64,000 nucleotides of DNA, taken from Angelakisella massiliensis. Its GTDB lineage: Bacteria; Bacillota; Clostridia; Oscillospirales; Ruminococcaceae. The notes under the pieces were generated by a model. It saw only the letters and a program-made list of their open reading frames with translations, did not search any database and had not been told where the DNA came from. This document shows, piece after piece, positions 9,752 through 19,845 of the stretch (positions are counted from its first letter, which is position 1; the number at the start of each line of letters is the position of its first letter). The position numbers and the translations under genes are program-made. The DNA is taken from positions 868,046-932,045 of the forward strand of contig NZ_LT629945.1 of assembly GCF_900104675.1 (NCBI RefSeq). Direction: 5' to 3'.

Positions 9752-10948
9752 TTATGCCCGATTGGGGTCCATGTCTTCCCAATCTCCATCTCCCAGCAGC
9801 CACCTGAAAGCCCAGGCCCGCTCGTAAACCACACCCTGATTGAGCTTGCCGGGCATCCCTTTCCGCTGTGCTGCCGCCTGCCTGCAAGCCCATTGACAGC
9901 GGAAAGTAAGATCTGCCTGCTGCCAAATCTCTTCCTCCGTCCGATGGGGCCGGGCCGTCAGCAGCTTTTCCATACCGCCGCAATTCCATAACACGCTGCC
10001 GATTCCCGTGGCATTGCAGCCGCGGTCCGGGAAAGACAGTTCCCGGTGTCCCAACACCCACAGCAGCACCTGGCAGGCCTCATATTTCCAGGCAAAATCA
10101 ATGGTGTCTCCCATGGGGGGCTTTTCATCTTCCAGATAGGCCCTCTCCCGGGAGGTGGTCCATTCCATCAAGCCCCCTCCCAGAGTTTGATTCAACCGTT
10201 CCACTACCTTCTTTGCCACCAAAGGAGCCGCGCCATTTTGAATCGTTTCGGCGCAGACAGCAGCCGCAAACAGCGCTGACGCCCGATGGGCGATCTCCTC
10301 AGCGGTCCGCTGGCAGGAGGGATGCTCCCCCACAAAAGCCGTCAGCTCCCGTGGGGTATCAATTCCACGGGCAGCCAGCAGCTCCCGGTTCTCACTTGTG
10401 GGGGAACTCTTTTGCCCATTCTCCCCTGGCTGTGCCGTCTCAGAGGTTCCGAACTCCTCCAGCTCTTCCTCTCCCACCTGGCTGTCCCCGGACGCTCCAA
10501 GGAGCAGCCTGCCGTCAGGCTGATACAGAGAACCATCCGCAGCCGCGGTCAGCGCATCCAGGCGGGCAGCGGCCATAAAGATTCCTCCCATCAGGCAGTT
10601 GGTACGGGCCTTCTCCTCCGTAGTCTCAAAGCGGATGCTCACCATTCCCTGAAACTTGGGCACACAGCTGAGCACAAAAGCCTTTGCCCGGGGATGGGAA
10701 GTCTCCATCCGGCGGAAAAAATTCACCATCTGTGCCAAATATCCTATGAGGAACACCGGATCATAGTACATTCTTACTGTCAGCGCTGTGCCGTCCATCA
10801 ATTCCAGCTCAGCCATTTCCTGGCCGGACTGCTCCAGCTGATGGGGCGTTGTCTTTGTGATAAAAGGCGCCAAACCTTCCTGTACAGCCTTCAGCAGTGC
10901 TGTGGGCTCCCGAACAGGGGTGTAAAGATTCAGCTGTATTTGTGCCAT
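9752..10948 (-). CDS. DUF4272 domain-containing protein
   Basis: A 398-residue soluble protein of unknown function. The C-terminal half carries the DUF4272 pattern: a short helix where IDTP precedes SCQRTAEEIAHRASALFAAA, a central WKYEACQVLLWVLGH, and a terminal VYERAWAFRWLLGDGDWEDMD. The N-terminal 200 residues look like a separate alpha/beta region ending in a low-complexity acidic and serine-rich linker (about residues 155-190). The ATG at 10948 is preceded by CTGGAGG on the minus strand. It is read away from the HdeD-like gene 89 bp upstream on the same strand, and an operon with it is possible. No motif suggests a catalytic role. Confidence 0.8.
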   Translation of the reverse strand: MAQIQLNLYTPVREPTALLKAVQEGLAPFITKTTPHQLEQSGQEMAELELMDGTALTVRMYYDPVFLIGYLAQMVNFFRRMETSHPRAKAFVLSCVPKFQGMVSIRFETTEEKARTNCLMGGIFMAAARLDALTAAADGSLYQPDGRLLLGASGDSQVGEEELEEFGTSETAQPGENGQKSSPTSENRELLAARGIDTPRELTAFVGEHPSCQRTAEEIAHRASALFAAAVCAETIQNGAAPLVAKKVVERLNQTLGGGLMEWTTSRERAYLEDEKPPMGDTIDFAWKYEACQVLLWVLGHRELSFPDRGCNATGIGSVLWNCGGMEKLLTARPHRTEEEIWQQADLTFRCQWACRQAAAQRKGMPGKLNQGVVYERAWAFRWLLGDGDWEDMDPNRA

Positions 10949-11037
10949 GGATCAAAACCTCCAGTATGATCAGTCAATTTGCGGGGCAGGTAATTCGCAT
11001 CTTTCAGGTGGAACCTGGGGATAAAAGCAGCCGTTTC

Positions 11038-11649
11038 TTACCGGTCTTGCTCCTTGTCAGTGACATCCACCGCTTCCACTTCAATCGGACCGGGGTCCCC
11101 AAAACGGTCCGCATAAAAATCCCGTACCATGCGGGAAACCAGCATGGATGTCCCCAGGCCGGCACAGCCCACCACCACCAGTGAAACGCCGATAAACCGG
11201 ATGAGAAGCAGCGCCGTATCAAAGGGATTGGCCAGCACCACCGCACCCAGTATCAGCGTCACCAGCGCGGCAATGATGGTGCCCAGCCAGTAACTGGAGC
11301 CCATCCGCCGCAGATCCATTCCCGCCTGGAGCCGGTCCGCTCCCGCCACCAGCAGCAGCAGGCCAAAAAGCACCGGCAGGAAAGAGGCCACCATTTGCGG
11401 CCAGAACAGCAGAAATCCACCGCCGCCCAGGCACAGCAGACCCACTGTCAGATCCTGCCGCAGCAGGCCCAGGTAGCTGTCCCGGATAAAGTACAGCGCG
11501 ATCCGAACGATCCCCACCGCCGCCAGAATGGCGCCCAGGACAAAGCAGATCAATCGGGTGGACAGATCGGGCCAGATCAGAAGCACCAGTCCCAGGATCA
11601 GGCAAATCCAGAACATCATACCGTTTTCAGAAAACTTTCTTTTTTTCAT
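11038..11649 (-). CDS. HdeD-like DUF308 membrane protein
   Basis: A 203-residue protein made almost entirely of six hydrophobic helices in three pairs, each pair containing a short Gly-rich turn (LGAILAAVGIVRIAL, LFGLLLLVAGADRLQAG). This is the arrangement of DUF308/HdeD proteins, which are tied to acid resistance in enterobacteria; that role cannot be transferred here. The C-terminal tail after residue 175 is charged (FGDPGPIEVEAVDVTDKEQD) and presumably cytoplasmic. The ribosome site (ACAGG) is weak. A gap of about 110 bp separates it from the yaaA-type gene upstream. Confidence 0.75.
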   Translation of the reverse strand: MKKRKFSENGMMFWICLILGLVLLIWPDLSTRLICFVLGAILAAVGIVRIALYFIRDSYLGLLRQDLTVGLLCLGGGGFLLFWPQMVASFLPVLFGLLLLVAGADRLQAGMDLRRMGSSYWLGTIIAALVTLILGAVVLANPFDTALLLIRFIGVSLVVVGCAGLGTSMLVSRMVRDFYADRFGDPGPIEVEAVDVTDKEQDR

Positions 11650-11760
11650 CCTGTTTACATCCCTTTCTTTCAGGCCTTCATCTCACAGAAAATCCGCCTT
11701 GTTCAGCGCAGCGGCGCAGCCATCCCTCCCGGATACCGCCCCGACAGCATCCTTTGGCTT

Positions 11761-12516
11761 CTATCCCTCAGAATGGCGAACAAATACCATCAGGTTTTCC
11801 CCCGACAGCTGCGGACTGTACTGAAAACCGCCTTCCTCAAAGGCCGTCAGCTGCTCAGGACGCTGCCAGCCCTCCCGGATGATGGTGCGGGCCATGGCGC
11901 CCCGGGCGCCTTTGGCGTCGGTAACGATGGTGCGGAGCTTTCCTCTCTTCCAGGTGAGAAAACGGCATTCTATCATTCTGTCCCCAGGGCGAAGAAAGGC
12001 GGAAACCGCCGAGCTGTATTCTTTGGACGCCAAATCCACCACCGGTCCGCCATCCTCAAAAGCAGCCTGATAAAAACCATCTCCCCAGAAACTGCGGAGC
12101 TTCTGATCTCCGGGGCGGAACAGACTGTCCAGTTCCAGACGGTAGGGCTCAATGCCGTCCAGGGGCCTGAGCGGTCCATAAAAAGCGCTGCACAGCACCA
12201 ATTTTTCCTGGGCGTTTTCAAACTCCTGCCTGTTGAAGGTCTCTGCTCTCAGGCTCCGATAGACCATTCCCTGATAAGCCAGTATGGCTGCTGTACCGCC
12301 GGCATGGTTCAGCTCCATATCCCTGTACCAGCCGAAGGCATCCAGCGCCAGCTCCGGGTTTACCTTCAGCAGGCTTTCCAGCTGCCAGGGGCTCAGCTGC
12401 CGCAGCTGCTCCAGCAGCATCCCGGCTTGCTGCTGATATCTTGGCCGGGTCAGCTCAGGCAGCTGATCCGGTGCGCACCGGCGAAACCGGCGTGCCGGGG
12501 ACAGGATTACTTTCAT
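11761..12516 (-). CDS. yaaA: YaaA family (DUF328) peroxide stress protein
   Basis: A 251-residue protein of the YaaA family. In Escherichia coli, YaaA limits intracellular free iron and DNA damage during peroxide stress. The family marks are present in order: MKVILSPARRF at the start, the central AILAYQGMVYRSL, then SAFYGPLRPLDGIEPYRLE, and a late VDLASKEYSSAV with FLTWKRGKLRTIVTDAKGARG. Length matches the usual 240-260. The start has a purine-rich AATGAGGTGGG site upstream. The conserved core is intact, so this is probably a working copy. It is read divergently from the WYL regulator, with 330 bp between. Confidence 0.85.
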   Translation of the reverse strand: MKVILSPARRFRRCAPDQLPELTRPRYQQQAGMLLEQLRQLSPWQLESLLKVNPELALDAFGWYRDMELNHAGGTAAILAYQGMVYRSLRAETFNRQEFENAQEKLVLCSAFYGPLRPLDGIEPYRLELDSLFRPGDQKLRSFWGDGFYQAAFEDGGPVVDLASKEYSSAVSAFLRPGDRMIECRFLTWKRGKLRTIVTDAKGARGAMARTIIREGWQRPEQLTAFEEGGFQYSPQLSGENLMVFVRHSEG

Positions 12517-12779
12517 GGATCATCCCACCTCATTTCAGGCAGCCACATTGCCGCCGGGGCGGGAATGTGTCCGCTTCTATTGCTCAGTGTACCACGAACC
12601 GCGAGGAAACACAAATCCCATTTCTTTTTGGGGAAAACGGTTCTTTTCTCTTTTTCATCTTTCCCCAAAAATTCCTTCCGTCTCAGCAAAACCTCAGTAT
12701 TTACCTGTTTTTGCTGAAAGCCTCATGCTTTATAAGGATTTTATACAATTAAAAAGAACAATACGCCTTTATTTTTGTG

Positions 12780-12796
12780 TATAATTGTAGTATAAT
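12780..12796 (+). promoter_or_regulatory. AT-rich promoter region of WYL gene
   Basis: Two perfect TATAAT hexamers begin at 12780 and 12791, within a very AT-rich stretch. No good -35 is visible at the right distance from either, so only the -10 is supported. Confidence 0.4.
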
Positions 12797-12848
12797 GAGA
12801 AAAAGAAAGAAAGCTTTCTGAAAGGATGGCTCAAAGGGGGACACAGCA

Positions 12849-13862
12849 ATGGCAAGGAATCCCAACCAGAAGCTGAAGCTTTTATATTTGATGCAAATTT
12901 TGCAGCAGCATACCGACAATGACCATGGTATGACCATTGCGGAACTACTGAGGGAATTGGAGCGCTACAATGTAACGGCGGAGCGGAAAAGCTTGTATGA
13001 TGATATGGAGGCGCTGCGCAGCTACGGACTGGATGTACAGCGCACCGGGCATCGGTATTATCTTCTCAGCCACACCTTTGAACTGGCGGAATTGAAACTA
13101 TTGGTGGACGCCATCCAGTCCTCCCGTTTTCTCACCCACAAAAAATCTCAGGAACTGATCAAAAAGCTGGAAGGGCTCACCAGCATCCACCAAGCCCGGA
13201 TGCTCCAGCGGCAGGTTTATGTGACCAACCGCATCAAAACCATGAACGAAAGTATTTATTACAATATCGATAAGCTTCACAACGCCATTTCCACCAACCG
13301 GCGCATCAGTTTCCGGTATTTTTCCTGGAGCATCCGTTTTGACGGCGGGGAGCAGGTTCAGAAAAGGTACCGCCATGAGGGCAACCGCTACAGCGCCAGC
13401 CCCTGGGCTTTGTGCTGGGACAATGAAAACTATTACCTCATCGCTTACGACAGTGAAGACAAACAGACCAAGCACTATCGGGTGGATAAAATGAGCGATA
13501 TTCAGCTGAGCAAAAGCCCCCGGGAAGGTCAGGAATTGTTTGAGCGCTTCGATATGGGCAGCTATGCCAAAGGGGTTTTGGGGATGTTCAGCGGCCAGGA
13601 AGAGCAGGTCCGTCTGAGGTTCCATAACGACCTGGCCAATGTGGTGGTGGACCGGTTTGGAAAGGATGTCTTTGTTCAGCCGGATGAGGACCGCAATCAT
13701 TTTATCGCCGTCGTGCGGGTACAGCTGAGCCCGCAGTTCCTGGGATGGATCTTCGCCCTGGGGGATGGCGCGGAAATCCTTTCGCCCGAAAGCGCCCGCC
13801 AGGCCTTGCGGGAACAGGCCGACAAAGTGTTGGCTTCCTACGATCCTGTCACCGCCCAATAA
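12849..13862 (+). CDS. WYL-domain transcriptional regulator
   Basis: A 337-residue regulator with an N-terminal winged helix (about residues 8-70, with MTIAELLRELERYNVTAERKSLYDDMEALRSYG recognisable in pieces) followed by a WYL domain, where RYSASPWALCWDNENYYLIAYD carries the WYL-like W and Y residues, and a C-terminal WCX region. WYL regulators often respond to nucleic-acid fragments or nucleotides and control stress, DNA-repair or defence genes; the target here is unknown. It stands alone with its own terminator and no defence operon beside it. AAAGGGGGACA before the ATG is an acceptable ribosome site. Confidence 0.88.
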   Translation: MARNPNQKLKLLYLMQILQQHTDNDHGMTIAELLRELERYNVTAERKSLYDDMEALRSYGLDVQRTGHRYYLLSHTFELAELKLLVDAIQSSRFLTHKKSQELIKKLEGLTSIHQARMLQRQVYVTNRIKTMNESIYYNIDKLHNAISTNRRISFRYFSWSIRFDGGEQVQKRYRHEGNRYSASPWALCWDNENYYLIAYDSEDKQTKHYRVDKMSDIQLSKSPREGQELFERFDMGSYAKGVLGMFSGQEEQVRLRFHNDLANVVVDRFGKDVFVQPDEDRNHFIAVVRVQLSPQFLGWIFALGDGAEILSPESARQALREQADKVLASYDPVTAQ

Positions 13863-13917
13863 GGGAAAGGCCCCTGGATCAAGGGCATCCGGCTGTTCTG
13901 AAACAAAAAAGTCCACA

Positions 13918-13961
13918 AAGTCCCGTTCCACTGTGCAGGGTGGGGCGGGACTTCTTTTTTT
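13918..13961 (+). terminator. terminator of WYL regulator gene
   Basis: AAGTCCCG and CGGGACTT form an 8-bp stem followed by CTTTTTTT. Confidence 0.75.
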
Positions 13962-14126
13962 GACGCCTGTAAAAAAGGATTTTCCATGCCCAAAACTGCC
14001 TGTCTGGAACCTGAAACGGCTGCTGCGCACTGGTGCAGTCTCTTTGGCCAAAGGCTGTCCGCTTCACGAAGGAGAACATACAAGCTGTTCAAAAGCATTG
14101 GCTGCAAAGGGATTTTATTTAAAAGC

Positions 14127-14157
14127 ATAAAACGCAGGATGTGGGGTTGCGTTTTAT
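14127..14157 (-). terminator. hairpin downstream of guaB, possible terminator
   Basis: ATAAAACGCA pairs with TGCGTTTTAT across an 11-base loop. On the minus strand it is followed by GCTTTTAAAT. A second GC-rich hairpin (14299-14321, GCGGCGGGCT/AGCCCGCCGC) lies nearer the guaB stop but lacks a U tract. The rest of 13962-14350 holds no supported gene. Confidence 0.45.
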
Positions 14158-14350
14158 CCCCGCCCCATCAGACCGGAATACCGGGAGAATGGAAGCTGGT
14201 TTTGCGCCTCTTATCCAAAATGGGATGGGACATTCCCCCCAAAGCCGTGTTCCGTCTTTGGGGTACGCCGAAAATATCTTTTCCCCCAACAAACTACAGC
14301 GGCGGGCTTTCAGCCCGCCGCCGCATAAAGGGAAACTTTCCCCAAAGCTA

Positions 14351-15928
<1,578 letters not shown>

Positions 15929-16346
15929 GAGAAATGTTCTCCGACAGAATACAACTTTTTCCGACACTTTGGAGGAAAATTAGCTTTATTACACAACTTC
16001 TGCTTTTTCTGTGGATCAGCTGCTGTCGGCGGACAAAATCGCCCCTGTGTCCCACGGCGGGGATGAGCTTCCGGCTTTCTCCAAACTGTCCGCTCTGTGC
16101 CGCCAGGGGGAGAATGAAGAGCAATGAAGCCACGTTTTTATTTATTATACCACACAACCCTGCCCTGGAAAAGGGATTGTCCCCCTTCTTTCCCTTCCTC
16201 AAAATCCCTTCTGCTTTTTACCGGGCTGCGGGTATGCCGTCTGTTTTGACAGCGGAAAAAGGACCTTTTCACCCACAGCAGCGCCGATCTCCGGGGGCGG
16301 AAGCCGCCTGGGGAAGACGATAAATCCTTTGAGCAGTCCGCGGTAC

Positions 16347-16375
16347 TTGACAAGGAGGAAAAAGGGATTTACCAT
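16347..16375 (+). promoter_or_regulatory. promoter for M28 peptidase gene
   Basis: TTGACA at 16347, 17-bp spacer, TACCAT at 16370. It leaves a short leader of about 30 bases. Confidence 0.5.
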
Positions 16376-16410
16376 TCATATGTTAAGTATTGACACAGGA
16401 GGCTGGATGA

Positions 16411-18462
16411 ATGGCAAAAGAATGGCTCAGACAGACAAGGCAGACGGCGTGGGAAGCCTATCTCAAACAGATCGACGTGGACGGCTCCTACCGCCTTGCC
16501 CGTAAAATGGAGCATTACCGCACCAATGAGGTGTTGGGCTACCGCACCGCCGGTTCTCAGGCGGAACGGCTGACCGGGGAAATGCTGGCCCGGGAGATGG
16601 AGGAGATGGGGCTTTCCCAGGTGACCCGGGACCCCTTCACACTGGATGGTTGGGACTTCAACCACGCCCGGCTCTCCTTCGTGGACCGGGACGGGCAAAA
16701 ATATGTCTGCCAGCTGGGGGGCTATCAGACCGAATTTGACACAAACGGCCGCCATGAATATGAGATCGTTTATGTGGGCAGAGGAGCCGCCGAGGATTAC
16801 CAGGGCTTGGATGTCCGGGGCAAGCTGGTGCTGGCGGAGATCAACCAGCGGGATGAGTGGTGGATCAACTTTCCCGCCTATCAGGCCCACCTGAAAGGGG
16901 CCACAGCCCTTATCGCCGTTCAGGACAGCGGCTACGCCCAGGTGGATTCCGCCGCCCTCAATACCCAGGACTTCTGCGGACCTAAGGAGGCTCCCGCTTT
17001 CTGTATGTCCCGGGCTGACGCCAACCGGATGATCCGGGCTCTGGGCATCACCAAGGGCACCGGCGGAAAGGTGTGGTTCAGCGCCAAGTCCACCATCATG
17101 CCCAAAACCACCAGCTTCAACGTCACCGGCTGTATCCCCGGAGAGGACCCGGAGCAGATCGTGCTGATGAGCGCCCATTATGATTCCTATTTCCATGGCT
17201 TCCAGGATGACAATGCTGCTGTGGCTCTGATGCTGGGCATTGCCCGGGCCCTGGTCAAAAGCGGCTACAAGCCCCGGAAAACCCTCATGTTCTGCGCTCT
17301 GGCTGCTGAGGAGTGGGGCGTCATCGACAGCCGGTACGACTGGAGCACCGGCGCTTATAACCAGATTTTCCGGGTCCATCCCGAATGGGCCGGAAAGGTG
17401 GTGGCGGACCTGAACCTGGAGCTGCCCGCCTTCTCCCATGACACCCGCCACAAGGTCCGCAGCGTCTACGAGTACAAGACCTTTCTGGAGGAGTTTATCC
17501 GCAACGTCCCCGAGCGGGAGTGTTATCCCGGAGGCGTGGGGGTCATCTGCCCGGTGCAGACCTGGTCCGATGACTTCTCCTTCTCCATCGGCGGGGTGCC
17601 CTCCATGGTCAACGAGTTCGGGGACGGCAGCTTTATGGAGACCCACTATCACTCCCAGTTCGATACCACCGACGCCTATGACGAGGATGTGTACCGCTTC
17701 CACCATGAGTTCTACGGCCTTTTGATGATGGCCTTTGACAGCACTTCGGTAGCGCCTCTGGATTTCTTCCCCCTGCTGTCCGCGCTTCACAGCACCATCA
17801 ATATGAAGCGGCTGCCTTCGGAGCTGGCGGAAAAGCTGCAAAACGCCTGTGAAAGGGCGGGACAAGCCGCCCGTTTGGCAGCGGAGGAGGTCTGGCGGCT
17901 GGAGTCCCTCTGCGCCAGATATCCCCGGCGGGAGGATCAGCGCTCCCGGCAGCTTCATGACCGGGCCCGTGAGATGACCGCCGCTTTGTTAAAGGCCTTC
18001 CGCTTTGCTCAGGACAGCTTCACTCGTCTCACCTGGCACGACAGCGCCTGCTTCCCTCATCAGATCCCCCAGTACAATCTGGACCGGCTGGAGGGCGCCT
18101 GGGAGGCCCTGGAAAAGGGATGGCGCACCGAAGCGCTGTCTCTGCTGGCAGAAGTGGACAACAACTGTTATGTTCTGGATTTTGACCAGGAGGTATGCCG
18201 TTATTTCACCGACGCGGTGCTGCGGCAGCCGGCGGACCGGCTGATGTGGGGCGCGGGACGGATCGTGGGCTGGCAGGACCTGTCCCGTGTGATCCGTTCC
18301 CTGAAGGACAAAAAGGATCGCACCCCCGGCGCGTTCGCAGGGGAGAAAAAGGCTTTGGAACAGGCCCGGCAGGATCAGCAGCAGCTGCTGGAACGTCTGG
18401 CGGAGCAGGAAACACAGAACCTGCTGAAGCTGGCCCAGATGCTGGACGAAGCCAGAGGATAA
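16411..18462 (+). CDS. M28 family zinc aminopeptidase-like protein with C-terminal helical extension
   Basis: A 683-residue peptidase of family M28. A PA-like domain (about residues 85-215) precedes the metallopeptidase core. Predicted zinc ligands and catalytic residues are in order: His256 (SAHYDSY), Asp266 or 267 (QDDNAA), Glu300/301 (AAEEWG), Asp333 (VADLNLE), and His412 or 414 (METHYHSQFD). No signal peptide is seen, so it is expected to act in the cytoplasm. Beyond the core, about 230 residues rich in Arg, Glu, Leu and Gln look helical, with a coiled-coil-like end. AGGAGG lies eight bases before the ATG. The following acetyltransferase gene starts 99 bp downstream and may share the transcript. 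Peptide substrates are unknown. Confidence 0.85.
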   Translation: MAKEWLRQTRQTAWEAYLKQIDVDGSYRLARKMEHYRTNEVLGYRTAGSQAERLTGEMLAREMEEMGLSQVTRDPFTLDGWDFNHARLSFVDRDGQKYVCQLGGYQTEFDTNGRHEYEIVYVGRGAAEDYQGLDVRGKLVLAEINQRDEWWINFPAYQAHLKGATALIAVQDSGYAQVDSAALNTQDFCGPKEAPAFCMSRADANRMIRALGITKGTGGKVWFSAKSTIMPKTTSFNVTGCIPGEDPEQIVLMSAHYDSYFHGFQDDNAAVALMLGIARALVKSGYKPRKTLMFCALAAEEWGVIDSRYDWSTGAYNQIFRVHPEWAGKVVADLNLELPAFSHDTRHKVRSVYEYKTFLEEFIRNVPERECYPGGVGVICPVQTWSDDFSFSIGGVPSMVNEFGDGSFMETHYHSQFDTTDAYDEDVYRFHHEFYGLLMMAFDSTSVAPLDFFPLLSALHSTINMKRLPSELAEKLQNACERAGQAARLAAEEVWRLESLCARYPRREDQRSRQLHDRAREMTAALLKAFRFAQDSFTRLTWHDSACFPHQIPQYNLDRLEGAWEALEKGWRTEALSLLAEVDNNCYVLDFDQEVCRYFTDAVLRQPADRLMWGAGRIVGWQDLSRVIRSLKDKKDRTPGAFAGEKKALEQARQDQQQLLERLAEQETQNLLKLAQMLDEARG

Positions 18463-18561
18463 GCTTTTGGCCGGCATCCCCGGGAGAAAGAGGCGCTTTT
18501 TCCCGAAAGTTTGGAGAATGCCGCCCGCAGCCTGACCAAAACAAACAAGATTGGAGCATTT

Positions 18562-19263
18562 ATGGAAACAGACCGACTTTACCGCCTGGGGGAGCGGGAT
18601 TTCCCCCGTATGGTAGAGATTTTGACCCAGTGCTTTGCCAAGGACCCCTTGTATTGCCATCTGATCCCGGACCCGGAAGTACGCAGCCGGGCCCTGCCGG
18701 AGCTGTTCAGCTGCGATATTGGCCAGATGATGTCTGATTGCCAGATCTACGCCGACAGCCCCGATATCAATGGCCTGATCATTGTGGATGATGAGAGCGA
18801 GCCCTATAACCCCCTGGAATACTACGCCAACGAGGCCTTTTATTCCCTGAAAGCCGACGCTTACCTGATCCGGGAGGACCTGTCCTTAAAAACCCTGTTC
18901 AATTTTCTCCGGGGCGGTCCTTATCTGGATTCCCGCTGGACCGACCGGCTGGAGCAGGACCAGAGGCTGCATATTATTTATTTGGCCGTCACCCCCGATC
19001 ACCAGGGGGAGGGATTGGCAAGGAAGCTCCTTTCCGCGGTGCTGGAATACGCCGACCAAAAAGGATTGCTCACCTCTTTGGAAACCCATAATGTCCGCAA
19101 CGTCTCCTTTTATGAGCAGTACGGCTTTCAGCTGTTTGACACCGTCTGCACCGACGGGGAACTGAAGCAATACTGCATGATCCGTCCTGCTGCCGGTAAA
19201 ACCCTGGCGGACCACCTGTCCCCTGAGGTGCTGGAGCAGGTGGCTCCGGGAATGGAGCTGTAA
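18562..19263 (+). CDS. GNAT family N-acetyltransferase
   Basis: A 233-residue GCN5-related acetyltransferase. The acetyl-CoA loop is visible in LHIIYLAVTPDHQGEGLARKLL (Q/R-x-x-G-x-G/A variant QGEGLA), followed by the usual ETHNVRNVSFYEQYGFQLF block. Length is somewhat long for the family because of about 120 N-terminal residues. The ATG at 18562 has GGAG six bases upstream; a TTG 51 bases earlier is in frame but less likely. The acceptor substrate cannot be told from sequence. A hairpin with AGCGGC/GCCGCT and CGGAG/CTCCG stems follows at 19292-19329. Confidence 0.82.
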   Translation: METDRLYRLGERDFPRMVEILTQCFAKDPLYCHLIPDPEVRSRALPELFSCDIGQMMSDCQIYADSPDINGLIIVDDESEPYNPLEYYANEAFYSLKADAYLIREDLSLKTLFNFLRGGPYLDSRWTDRLEQDQRLHIIYLAVTPDHQGEGLARKLLSAVLEYADQKGLLTSLETHNVRNVSFYEQYGFQLFDTVCTDGELKQYCMIRPAAGKTLADHLSPEVLEQVAPGMEL

Positions 19264-19291
19264 AAACACCAAACCATAGTATACTGAAAAA

Positions 19292-19329
19292 AGCAGCGGC
19301 TCCGGAGCGATTGTCTCCGAAGCCGCTTT
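19292..19329 (+). terminator. hairpin after GNAT gene
   Basis: AGCGGC...GCCGCT with an inner CGGAG/CTCCG stem; only a short T-run follows. It directly abuts repeat A1. Confidence 0.55.
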
Positions 19330-19330
19330 G

Positions 19331-19815
19331 AGCGTGCCGAAAAAATTCGGCACACTTCCAGGGGGACCCAGTCCCCCTGGATACGCCGCCTGGTTTCTGA
19401 CGAAACCGGCGGCGATACCCCCGGTTTCGCGCCCCAGTGGGCGCGGGTCGTGGTATAGAAATCAGGCGCATGTCCCTCTGAGTGTGCCGAAGGAATTCGG
19501 CACACTTCCAGGGGGACCCAGTCCCCCTGGATACGCCGCTTGGTTCCTGACGAAACCAGCGGCGATACCCCCGGTTTCGCGCCCCGGTGGGCGCGGGTCG
19601 TGGTATAAAAATCAGGCGCATGTCCCTCTGAGTGTGCCGAAGGAATTCGGCACACTTCCAGGGGGACCCAGCCCCCCTGGATGCGCCGCCTGGTTCCTGA
19701 CGAAACCGGCGGCGATACCCCCGGTTTCGCGCCCCGGTGGGCGCGGGTCGTGGTATAAAAATCAGGTACATGTCCTGATTTTTATGATTTTGAATTTTGC
19801 TTTTTCTACAGTCTC
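19331..19815 (-). repeat. repeat family A, locus A1: three 150-bp units
   Basis: Units begin at 19331, 19481 and 19631, exactly 150 bp apart. In each, reading the plus strand, a GTGCCGAA/TTCGGCAC hairpin is followed by a CCAGGGGGAC/GTCCCCCTGG hairpin, a GCCGCC-TGGTT/AACC-GGCGGC stem, a CGCGCCC/GGGCGCG stem, and an AAATCAGG/CCTGATTT stem in the tail. The tail (19770-19815) carries ATGATTTTGAATTTTGC and CTACAGTCT, also present at the other three loci. Long open frames on both strands are a by-product of a unit length divisible by three. Confidence 0.9.
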
Positions 19816-19845
19816 GAAACGGATAAACCGCCGGTGGTTTTTTCT

